This document shows positions 6,373 to 12,403 of a DNA stretch of 26,968 nt, piece after piece. The translations under genes and the position numbers were made by a program. Within the stretch, counting starts at the first letter, position 1. Each line of letters begins with the position of its first letter. The notes under the pieces were generated by a model. The model ran no database searches. It had not been told where the DNA came from and saw only the letters and a list, made by a program, of their open reading frames with translations. The stretch covers positions 1 to 26,968 of the IMG/VR virus record IMGVR_UViG_3300030101_002068, one strand, 5' to 3'. This DNA is from a virus.

Positions 6373-6567
6373 TTATTTTATATATAATATTCTCCTTGCT
6401 TGACTTTCAGTTAAATCAAAGTGTTCAGCGACCTCTTTTATGCCAAATTTACGGATTGTTTTTCTTTCTTTATGAATACCCGTAATCTCCTCACTCATAA
6501 CTTTACCTTTATTTTCTTTAAAAAATTCTTTTACTTCTTGTATTTTTTCTTCACTAAATTTTGTCAT
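6373..6567 (-). CDS. Small helix-turn-helix-like protein (64 aa)
   Basis: The C-terminal half, with KFGIKEVAEHFDLTESQARRIL at residues about 40-62, reads as a helix-turn-helix: a helix, a turn at LT, and a recognition helix with SQARRI. The N-terminal half is a charged helix. SD AGGAG lies about 6 nt before the ATG. It probably binds DNA as a small regulator or adaptor. The fold call rests on pattern only; no exact family is named. Confidence 0.65.
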   Translation of the reverse strand: MTKFSEEKIQEVKEFFKENKGKVMSEEITGIHKERKTIRKFGIKEVAEHFDLTESQARRILYIK

Positions 6568-6772
6568 ATAATCTCCTAATTAAATTAATATAGGCAATCT
6601 ACAAATTTTGGTTTCTGAATTTAAGCAACCAACCATTTTGCACATAAACAATTTATAAGTAATAATATCACATTCACGGGGATAAATTGTTCAGTGATTT
6701 GTAGTATCACGACCTGCCTATTAGCCGAATGGAGGAGTGGTCGCCCCCGAAACCCGAACAAAGTTCCAGGGG
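6568..6772. other. Intergenic leader with motif hairpin, no gene seen
   Basis: About 205 bp between two minus-strand genes. The left part is AT-rich and could carry the promoter of the 64-aa gene. The right part holds inverted repeats: TATTAGCC on the minus strand pairs with GGCTAATA across about 50 nt; GGGCT/AGCCC flanks the stop codon of the upstream gene; GTGAT/ATCAC surrounds a 7-nt loop. A tRNA was looked for and not found. Confidence 0.45.
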
Positions 6773-6773
6773 C
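6743..6773. repeat. Hairpin presenting CCGAACAAAGTTCCA
   Basis: GCCCC (6743-6747) and GGGGC (6769-6773) enclose the 15-nt sequence CCGAACAAAGTTCCA (6754-6768). The identical 15-mer, in the opposite orientation, lies between inverted arms at 8908-8938. Two intergenic sites sharing an exact loop and different arms suggest that the loop is the functional part. Confidence 0.6.
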
Positions 6774-6979
6774 TAATAAGCCCTTGGGTCTTCGTATTGT
6801 TCTTTTTCTTCTTCAGTAGCACAATCTAAACAAACATTGTTCCCGTTTTTATCAACAAAAGCAATATAATCAGCTTTACTATAATCATGGCAATCTCTAC
6901 ATTGATAGCCAACCTTGGATATAGTTTGTTTCTTTTGTAGTCCTTTAATGTATCGTGATAGATATATAATAGCCCCCAC
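6773..6979 (-). CDS. Small zinc-ribbon-like protein (68 aa, GTG start)
   Basis: Contains CRDCHD near residue 27 and CLDCAT near residue 54, two CxxC pairs about 24 residues apart, as in a one-zinc ribbon. The start is GTG at 6979, supported by SD GAGGAG 5 nt upstream; an ATG two bases earlier is out of frame. The C-terminus is acidic. Such small zinc proteins in early phage operons often bind host proteins or nucleic acid, which here is inference only. Confidence 0.65.
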   Translation of the reverse strand: MGAIIYLSRYIKGLQKKQTISKVGYQCRDCHDYSKADYIAFVDKNGNNVCLDCATEEEKEQYEDPRAY

Positions 6980-6981
6980 AT

Positions 6982-7191
6982 TTACTCCTCTACTTTTGTT
7001 AAATACTTTTCATTATCTTCGTCAATAACTTCGCCTACCCAACTAAAATCAAGTTTACCGCTATCATCAGTGTACAATATTGGCTTACCGTTTTTGTCCT
7101 CTATAACATCTCCATTATCATCATATTTACAAAATGTTATATCCCATACACCATAGTGATTAGGCATTTTAAACATACCGTTACCGTTCAT
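6982..7191 (-). CDS. Unknown acidic small protein (69 aa)
   Basis: Rich in Asp, Glu, Gly and Asn, with a repeated DxNGxxxxDKNGKP-like pattern that looks like beta turns. No family is recognised. The start at 7191 is preferred: it gives SD GGAGG a 9-nt spacing and a TAATG coupling with the upstream gene. An ATG six bases earlier is possible but too close to the SD. It is coupled to the zinc-ribbon-like gene downstream. Confidence 0.6.
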   Translation of the reverse strand: MNGNGMFKMPNHYGVWDITFCKYDDNGDVIEDKNGKPILYTDDSGKLDFSWVGEVIDEDNEKYLTKVEE

Positions 7192-7382
7192 TACCATTTA
7201 CCTCCCGTTTTATTTATGTCAATAAAAGTTTCACTACAACTGCTACAACAATCAATAGAAACTATATTATCCCATGCAAAATTAAAATCATCAGTTGTAA
7301 TTTCATTTGTGTTAAATGTTTCTTTGCAAACACCACAAGCGATTGTATCTTCTTCTACAATATTACTAATATATATACTCAT
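7191..7382 (-). CDS. Small double-CxxC protein (63 aa)
   Basis: CGVC near residue 17 and CCSSC near residue 45 make a probable zinc-binding knuckle, with an acidic stretch between. SD AGGAG lies 6 nt before the ATG. It overlaps the downstream gene and sits 2 nt from the upstream stop. It resembles the other zinc-ribbon-like protein of this operon in size and layout but not clearly in sequence, so the two could be distant paralogues. Function unknown. Confidence 0.65.
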   Translation of the reverse strand: MSIYISNIVEEDTIACGVCKETFNTNEITTDDFNFAWDNIVSIDCCSSCSETFIDINKTGGKW

Positions 7383-7384
7383 GA

Positions 7385-7816
7385 TTAACTCCTGCTATTA
7401 GGTTGCATTTTACCGATAGGCGGTAATTTTAACTCACGACCTTGTTGACCTTTTTTCTTACCGCCCACATACCTATCTTTACCAACTTTAATTTTCACAT
7501 TCTTAAAACCAAGTTTCTCATAATAATCTATAAGCCTGCTAGTTTTTAATCTTTGCAAAGAATTACTATCGGGAAAATTAATAACGTCAGTATTATCAAA
7601 AGATAACATAGAATTACGACCTGCTAAGTTTTGAACATAATCAACAGTGTCATTATATTCATCTAGTAGTATATCTTTATTATCCCCATAATCGGGGCTA
7701 AAACAATCTATACCTAGATTTTCCCAATATATAGTTTGACCTACCTTACGTTGTTTATTCTTACGTTTACGTTTTTCTTCTTCTTCATCATCAATAATAT
7801 GTTTAATATTATTCAT
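7385..7816 (-). CDS. Unknown early-type protein (143 aa), faint acetyltransferase-like stretch
   Basis: The start at 7816 (MNNIKHI) is chosen because GGAGA lies 6 nt upstream and the ATG overlaps the preceding stop in ATGAATAA; a longer reading to 7837 lacks an SD. Near the N-terminus is a long run of Glu, Lys and Arg. Residues around 92-105 read SRLIDYYEKLGFKNVKI, which resembles the last helix-strand of GNAT acetyltransferases, but the acetyl-CoA loop is absent, so I do not make that call. The C-terminus is basic and Gly-rich. Confidence 0.65.
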   Translation of the reverse strand: MNNIKHIIDDEEEEKRKRKNKQRKVGQTIYWENLGIDCFSPDYGDNKDILLDEYNDTVDYVQNLAGRNSMLSFDNTDVINFPDSNSLQRLKTSRLIDYYEKLGFKNVKIKVGKDRYVGGKKKGQQGRELKLPPIGKMQPNSRS

Positions 7817-8036
7817 CAGTATCTCCAACATATTCATAAAAATTATTATTAAAAAACTTTTTTAATTCATTCATAATATCTTTATGACTTTCTTTATTTA
7901 CTGTCCAACTATGGGTAGAATTATTCTCACTATCCACAATTTTCATTGTAAAACCATATTCAGAATTTACCAATTTTTGTAATTGGTTTTTATAGTACAA
8001 ATTCCTGCCTGCTACAGTAATATTTTTTTTATGCAT
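7809..8036 (-). CDS. Unknown small protein (75 aa)
   Basis: Start at 8036 (MHKKNITVAG) with SD AGGAG 8 nt upstream; a longer reading to 8084 is less likely because it would overlap the upstream gene widely. Alternating charged and hydrophobic residues suggest a small alpha/beta fold. It is coupled to the genes on both sides. No family recognised. Confidence 0.6.
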   Translation of the reverse strand: MHKKNITVAGRNLYYKNQLQKLVNSEYGFTMKIVDSENNSTHSWTVNKESHKDIMNELKKFFNNNFYEYVGDTDE

Positions 8037-8037
8037 A

Positions 8038-8193
8038 TTAAAATCTCCTGCCATATCGTCTAAACTGCTCCCACTTATAATCACGGATAATTTTAACTAT
8101 ATCATCATAGTCAACTCTTTTACTTAAAAACATACCAACAATCATATTAGTGGTGGTGCCTTTTTCTATTTCTTTAATAATTTTATTCTTCAT
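8038..8193 (-). CDS. Unknown small basic protein (51 aa), first gene of the early operon
   Basis: Start at 8193 (MKNKIIKEIE) is chosen because AGGAG lies 8 nt upstream; starts at 8199 and 8235 would place the SD too close or behind. Two helices with a basic C-terminus ending RRYGRRF suggest nucleic-acid or protein binding. The promoter lies just upstream, so this gene leads the six-gene run down to 6773. Confidence 0.6.
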   Translation of the reverse strand: MKNKIIKEIEKGTTTNMIVGMFLSKRVDYDDIVKIIRDYKWEQFRRYGRRF

Positions 8194-8199
8194 ATTCAT

Positions 8200-8250
8200 A
8201 ACTCCTTTATAATAATAATATGTATTATAATTCATATTGCAAGTAAAAAA
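8200..8250 (-). promoter_or_regulatory. Early promoter with ACTTGCAA box
   Basis: Read on the minus strand: ACTTGCAA (plus 8237-8244), then TATAAT (plus 8224-8229) and further AT-rich sequence, then SD AAGGAG and the 51-aa gene. With TTGCAA as -35 and a 17-nt spacer the -10 would be ATTATT. The exact -10 is uncertain. Confidence 0.45.
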
Positions 8251-8253
8251 AAT

Positions 8254-8733
8254 TTACTTTTTATTACCGCTAAAATACTTCATTCTATAAGCATTTTTAG
8301 GTTGTCTATCTTGAATGGTATTAGTATGCACATGATGGCAATGCGACCACCCTAAAGAATTGTATAAATGAGAAGTATCTAAACCAAAGTCCTTATAACC
8401 TTCTTTGATACAATTAAAGTAACTGTTAGATGGCGGAGAAAAACTCGTACTGTTCATAGTATAAGTCATCATACCCATGATTTCTATTTTACCATATAAG
8501 TTTGGAAAACCCTCATACAAGTCTAATGCCTGCTCACACTCTTCTGTAATCTCCCATAAACCCACGGGCAACATATCATGATTATTGGTTGACGGTTGAA
8601 TGTCTGCAACACCACGAAATACTAACTTCCAATTTGGAATATATAAACTACCTAACTGTTTTGCATTAGGACAACGAAAAGCCATTTGGCTAAGATTAAG
8701 GTTACTACCGTATGCGATATATAATTTTGTCAT
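8254..8733 (-). CDS. Gamma-glutamylcyclotransferase-like protein (GGCT/AIG2 family)
   Basis: 159 aa. GGCT enzymes release 5-oxoproline from gamma-glutamyl amines; related ones act on other gamma-glutamyl tags. Visible signature: AYGSNLN at residues 7-13 (substrate loop), then PVGLWEIT at 56-63 and LDLYEGFPNLY at 70-80, with E74 as the predicted catalytic glutamate. Length is normal for the family. SD AGGAG lies 7 nt before the ATG. The gene stands alone with its own promoter region, and the perfect palindrome TGGGAAAATCCCA lies 35 nt upstream, the same operator type as before the amidoligase. Amidoligase plus GGCT pairing is known from comparative genomics (Aravind group analysis of amidoligases), so the two probably make and remove one gamma-glutamyl or peptide-type linkage. 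Confidence 0.85.
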   Translation of the reverse strand: MTKLYIAYGSNLNLSQMAFRCPNAKQLGSLYIPNWKLVFRGVADIQPSTNNHDMLPVGLWEITEECEQALDLYEGFPNLYGKIEIMGMMTYTMNSTSFSPPSNSYFNCIKEGYKDFGLDTSHLYNSLGWSHCHHVHTNTIQDRQPKNAYRMKYFSGNKK

Positions 8734-8766
8734 TCTTTACTCCTGTAATTAATAATTTAATACTAC

Positions 8767-8817
8767 ATGGGAAAATCCCATAAGTAAATAATAATTATAA
8801 AAAAACATTTTACAAGC
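8767..8817 (-). promoter_or_regulatory. GGCT promoter with palindromic operator
   Basis: ATGGGAAAATCCCAT (8767-8781) is a palindrome whose core TGGGAAAATCCCA matches the operators at 3708 and 16563 in all outer positions. Upstream on the minus strand are GCTTGTAA (plus 8810-8817) and TATAAT-like sequence after a T-run. The operator lies between the -10 region and the SD, consistent with repression. Confidence 0.7.
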
Positions 8818-8869
8818 AAAAAAAATAATTTATTGTAAAAATAACACTCATATTATTTCCTCCACACTT

Positions 8870-8900
8870 AACCAGCAGTTATTTCTGCTGGTTTTTTTTT
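8870..8900 (+). terminator. Strong plus-strand rho-independent terminator
   Basis: AACCAGCAG (8870-8878), a 6-nt loop, CTGCTGGTT (8885-8893), then T residues to 8900. The stem is perfect and the T-run is nine long, so termination of plus-strand transcripts should be efficient. Read on the minus strand it has an A-run before the stem and no T-run after it, so it would not stop the primase-helicase transcript. Confidence 0.8.
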
Positions 8901-8907
8901 ACAGGGA

Positions 8908-8938
8908 GCTGCAGGTGGAACTTTGTTCGGCCTGGAGC
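8908..8938. repeat. Imperfect stem-loop with the CCGAACAAAGTTCCA loop
   Basis: GCTGCAGG (8908-8915) and CCTGGAGC (8931-8938) pair at 7 of 8 positions. The 15-nt loop is, on the minus strand, exactly CCGAACAAAGTTCCA, the same 15-mer as at 6754-6768. Confidence 0.6.
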
Positions 8939-8976
8939 CTTCATGAGATGAGTCTTCATGGGATAAATGTTCGGGT

Positions 8977-11139
8977 TTATATATTATCTCTGGCAGTCGT
9001 TGCTTCATACTCGCCCCGACTCATCACCCCGACTGTCGTGCCAAGCCACTTACGACCACCAGCAGTACTAAAACTGTACTTGTCAATTCGATTCTCAGTT
9101 ATAAGTTCCCGAACAATACCGTCCAGTACCCGTTGAGATAAATTGTTCAGGACTTCAGGAGCGTCAGCATCAGACATGCGATTTATCAAAGAATCAGCAC
9201 CGCCCTGTTGAGATAAAGCTCTACCCTCCCGTTCACAACGACCAATCCACTCGTATATGGCAGTCTTTCTGTTATCCCGATTAGTTCCCATATTCAGTTG
9301 TTCAATATCTTCACTGCGATCAACCAGCAGTCCAGTGTTTAAATCCCGAACAAATTTACGCACCTGTCTTTTTGCAACCCCGTTCGACTTGACAACCGCC
9401 CCGTCAAAGCACCGATTACGCTGATATTCTATGTTCAACTCTTTACACTGGCGTTTTGCAGACTTCTCATCTACCTGCCACAACGCAAAAGCACAACGCA
9501 CACCGTCTACAAGGGCAGAAGTACCCCGAATAAGGTTTCTGGCTTGTTCTGGTGTTGATATAACGGCATCATCTTTAACCTTGGTCATGTGATGGCACAT
9601 CATCACTGAAGCTCCAGTTTCCGAACCTATTTTCGACATAAGCCCCGTTAAAGCAGCCCCCGCTGCTGGATCAGAATTTACATCTGCATGAACAAAAGAA
9701 GCCAGTGGATCAAATATGATCAGCTTCAGGTTATTGATCTGTAATATTTGTTCGTATATACGCTCAAACTCAGCAGAAGTTGTAAACTCACCGTGTATTT
9801 GCTGTAATATAGGGAAAACACCACCAGCGTTAGGCAAAGCAACGACCCGAAGCTCATGATTGTATTCCAGCCGATTATTGTTCGGGTCAAGACGCTGGAT
9901 TCTCCTGTGCATCTCAGCTTCATCATCTTCTGCTGTAAATATGACTACATTCCCGAACTCTGTTACATTTGCCCCGAAGGAACTGGTCATAGAAGCCCCC
10001 GAAGCTACCTTCATAGCCAAATCTAGTGTTAACATACCCTTACCAGCATCACCCGCTGCCGATAAAATTATAGGAACCCCGAGCGGAAATGTAGAATCTA
10101 CTATAAATTTTTGTTCGGGTGCAACGCCAGTAAATCTGGATACCAGCATACTATCGTCCAGCAGGTTAATATTATGTTTTGTTACATTATTAGGTGTACT
10201 GAGGAAGCCATTAATATCAAAACCCTCAGAAATAGCGTCATCAGCGTCCCATCTTTCAGGTTTACCCCGAGGAAGTGTAAGCATCTTGACTGACTTAGCA
10301 TTAGCGTTCAGGGCTAACTCCTGAACCAGCTCAGCTAATTTTTTACCAGCGTTGTCATTATCAGCCCATAAGATAAGCTCCTTGCCTTGCAATGGAGAAA
10401 AGTCATACTGTGATGCTGATTTCTTAGTGAGCATACCCGCACCTCCCATAGTGCAAGTAGCTGTGTAACCTAAGTTATTTAGTGCATCTGCACACTTCTC
10501 ACCTTCTACCCAGATAATTGTATCCGAAGCTAAAATGTTCGGGATATTATACAATGGTCTAACATCAGGCATGCGAGGATATGGGTGATTACCAGTAAAC
10601 TGCCTAAATTCTTTCTTAGGTTTACCATGTGTATCCAGTACAGGATTACCTGAATTATCCCGAACAAGGTATTTACGCACAGCACATATAACCTGACCTT
10701 CAGAATTTTTGTACAAATACTCCGAATCGTATGGTGTTTGCCAGTTGATCTGGACTTTTACAGGATTCTCTGCTGGCTGCTGCCGAACAAAGTTGCTTGT
10801 TTCCCCCAGGTAGTCTGCAAACATCTTCTTAATTTCTGGTAGCTTCATGTTTCTACCTTCCATCAGTATCTTGACGATACCTCCAACACCATCACTACCA
10901 TTAAAATCTTGACCCTTCATAAAGTATGGACTCCGAGGATCAATATCTATTTTTAAAGATTTACCCGCTTCTCCCTGTAAAGACCCGATTGAAAACAAAT
11001 GGCCTTTAACCTGACCTTGTGGAAAAGTCTCCCGAAGAACATCTATCTGCACCTGACTTGGTACTTTTCTGGATATTTCATCAACTAATTCTTTTGCTGT
11101 AACACTATATTTAGTGTTGTCAAAAGGCACTATACGCAT
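8977..11139 (-). CDS. Bifunctional primase-helicase (TOPRIM plus RepA-like ATPase)
   Basis: 720 aa. The N-terminal 115 residues resemble the DNA-binding start of phage primases but lack zinc cysteines. The TOPRIM part shows WVEGEKCADAL (E212, E214) and LWADNDNAGKKLA (D260, D262), the metal-binding acidic residues. The C-terminal RecA-like domain has Walker A AAGDAGKG at 361-368, FTAEDDEAEMHRR near 401-413, Walker B KLIIFDPLASF with D477, and MMCHHMTK near 516-523, as in RepA/AAA_25 replicative helicases. It should unwind the fork and make primers. SD AGGAG lies about 9 nt upstream. The coding sequence looks richer in GC and in CCCGA words than its neighbours and carries six full CCGAACAA/TTGTTCGG copies. 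It may have entered from another genome. Confidence 0.85.
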   Translation of the reverse strand: MRIVPFDNTKYSVTAKELVDEISRKVPSQVQIDVLRETFPQGQVKGHLFSIGSLQGEAGKSLKIDIDPRSPYFMKGQDFNGSDGVGGIVKILMEGRNMKLPEIKKMFADYLGETSNFVRQQPAENPVKVQINWQTPYDSEYLYKNSEGQVICAVRKYLVRDNSGNPVLDTHGKPKKEFRQFTGNHPYPRMPDVRPLYNIPNILASDTIIWVEGEKCADALNNLGYTATCTMGGAGMLTKKSASQYDFSPLQGKELILWADNDNAGKKLAELVQELALNANAKSVKMLTLPRGKPERWDADDAISEGFDINGFLSTPNNVTKHNINLLDDSMLVSRFTGVAPEQKFIVDSTFPLGVPIILSAAGDAGKGMLTLDLAMKVASGASMTSSFGANVTEFGNVVIFTAEDDEAEMHRRIQRLDPNNNRLEYNHELRVVALPNAGGVFPILQQIHGEFTTSAEFERIYEQILQINNLKLIIFDPLASFVHADVNSDPAAGAALTGLMSKIGSETGASVMMCHHMTKVKDDAVISTPEQARNLIRGTSALVDGVRCAFALWQVDEKSAKRQCKELNIEYQRNRCFDGAVVKSNGVAKRQVRKFVRDLNTGLLVDRSEDIEQLNMGTNRDNRKTAIYEWIGRCEREGRALSQQGGADSLINRMSDADAPEVLNNLSQRVLDGIVRELITENRIDKYSFSTAGGRKWLGTTVGVMSRGEYEATTARDNI

Positions 11140-11200
11140 TATATTGTACTCCTATACACCATTTACACCTAGACCCGAGCAATCCCTAAATTGTTCGGGT

Positions 11201-11890
11201 TTAATTCCAACAAGTATCTCTAAATTCACATCTTTTACATAAAAAATAATCTGAATCCATAGCAATTCTTGGTAAAATTTCATCATGCTTCACTGCTGTT
11301 AAAATTTCAACAGCTTTATCACTTGTCTTTTGAGCTAACTCTTTATCAAAATCAACAAATTCTATATAAATTTCACAAGTATTTTTGTTAACAACCGTAA
11401 ATAAAGCAGGATTGTCTGTTAAATCCATATATGCTTGATATAAAGCAATCTGTGAAGCATACGTTAAATTAACTTGCTTTACACCTTTCCGAACAAACTC
11501 ATTAAAACTCCTGTCATTAGCAGATTTACACTCCCATAACATAGGGTACTTAAACTCACTTGATCCACCGCATATAACGCCATCTATATGACCTCGAATC
11601 TGATCATCTGCTATTGAAAAACCAAATTGTTCGCCATTTTTATCAGTGCTTTTAAGATCAAAGCCAGCATTATATATCCAACCATGAGCCATATCTTCAA
11701 TTACATGACCAAACTGGAATATTCTTAATAACTTAGCACTAAACTCACTCTCTTTATCTGGCTTTTTACCCATATACCTATACTGTATCTTGCGTGAACA
11801 AGCATCTCCGAGAGACGAAGCACCTAAATATTTTCTAGGTTCCTGTTTTTTCTGTTTGTCCAGTATTGCTTGATCTATCATTTCCGACAT
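11201..11890 (-). CDS. Cas4/RecB-like PD-(D/E)XK nuclease with Fe-S cluster cysteines
   Basis: 229 aa from the start at 11890. Catalytic residues are visible: E65 in HVIED, D103 in GHIDGV, E120 and K122 in LWECKSA, and the QIALYQAYM helix near 147-155. Four cysteines, C31 and C218, C221, C227 (CKRCEFRDTC), match the Cas4/AddB arrangement that holds a 4Fe-4S cluster. It probably acts as a 5'-3' exonuclease in recombination with the nearby Sak4-like ATPase and ssDNA-binding protein. No cas genes or CRISPR array are present, so a CRISPR role is unlikely. A start at 11986 with SD AAGGA is an alternative, giving 32 more residues but a 152-nt overlap with the upstream gene. The chosen start codon overlaps a dispersed-motif copy, CCGAACAATG. 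Confidence 0.8.
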   Translation of the reverse strand: MSEMIDQAILDKQKKQEPRKYLGASSLGDACSRKIQYRYMGKKPDKESEFSAKLLRIFQFGHVIEDMAHGWIYNAGFDLKSTDKNGEQFGFSIADDQIRGHIDGVICGGSSEFKYPMLWECKSANDRSFNEFVRKGVKQVNLTYASQIALYQAYMDLTDNPALFTVVNKNTCEIYIEFVDFDKELAQKTSDKAVEILTAVKHDEILPRIAMDSDYFLCKRCEFRDTCWN

Positions 11891-12131
11891 TGTTCGGCTT
11901 ATTTTTTCCGAATGGGAATTCTGCTTCTTTGTCGCTAATGTTGAATTTGAGCCAGATTGCTGCCAAATAAGTTTCGTTAACGTCATCTTCTATATCCTTC
12001 ATTTGTTGAATACTTGAAATTAAATACAGGACATCTTGCTCGTCCAACTCTGTAAATCTTTTATTCCAGCCTACTTGACCGAACAATTTACCTACTTTTT
12101 TTAATGAATCATAAGACAATCTTCTATCCAA
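11835..12131 (-). CDS. Unknown small phage protein (up to 98 aa, TTG start)
   Basis: No family is recognised. The middle, LFGQVGWNKRFTELDEQDVLYLISSIQQ, is predicted helical and amphipathic; the tail is Asn/Lys/Thr-rich and overlaps the exonuclease frame. The frame opens with TTG at 12131; a second TTG at 12119 has a better-placed GGA sequence, so the true start is uncertain. The gene overlaps both neighbours. The position between helicase and exonuclease suggests a replication or recombination accessory role. Confidence 0.55.
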   Translation of the reverse strand: MDRRLSYDSLKKVGKLFGQVGWNKRFTELDEQDVLYLISSIQQMKDIEDDVNETYLAAIWLKFNISDKEAEFPFGKNKPNNVGNDRSSNTGQTEKTGT

Positions 12132-12385
12132 TCTGTTATAATTTTATTTTTCTTTGTTTTTATATTTTTCATTGTAAGTGAAGCAACAATATCACCTTCA
12201 TGTATGGCCATGGCACTTGCATAATTACAATCTGTAAACAAAAAATACATTTTGTTTATTTCTTTTTTAATACCTTTTAATAAATCATCACGATCTAATA
12301 CATAATATTCAAGCGGTGTATAAAACCCAACTTGTTTTACTTCTTCTTCACAATCTAATATCATATTGACTTCAACTAATGGCAT
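12101..12385 (-). CDS. Unknown small phage protein (94 aa)
   Basis: Acidic at the start and Lys-rich in the middle; begins MPLVEVNMILDCEEEVK. Alternating strands and helices by composition, two lone cysteines, no motif. SD AGGTGA lies about 5 nt before the ATG. It follows the SF2 helicase by 18 nt and overlaps the next gene by about 30 nt, so it is part of the replication operon. Function unknown. Confidence 0.6.
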   Translation of the reverse strand: MPLVEVNMILDCEEEVKQVGFYTPLEYYVLDRDDLLKGIKKEINKMYFLFTDCNYASAMAIHEGDIVASLTMKNIKTKKNKIITDWIEDCLMIH

Positions 12386-12403
12386 TTAATCACCTATCAT
12401 TGT

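Larger units (their letters stand above)
8734..8976. other. 243-bp intergenic region between GGCT and primase-helicase genes
   Basis: From left to right it contains the GGCT SD and operator, an AT-rich promoter region, a strong plus-strand terminator (8870-8900), and a short GC-rich tail with two copies of the dispersed motif (8923 and about 8967). No open frame is credible. The plus-strand terminator suggests a short plus-strand RNA starting somewhere in this interval. Confidence 0.5.

Noticed and set aside
6690-6780. tRNA-like structure in the 6.7-kb intergenic region
   Set aside because: No acceptor stem/T-arm consensus was found on either strand; the stems seen are explained by the motif hairpin.
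7385-7816. GNAT acetyltransferase
   Set aside because: Only a YYEKLGF-like stretch matches; the acetyl-CoA binding loop and the rest of the fold are not visible in 143 residues.
11201-11890. Cas4 of a phage CRISPR system
   Set aside because: The Fe-S nuclease lies in a replication/recombination operon without any cas1, cas2 or array; phage RecB-like exonuclease is the simpler call.
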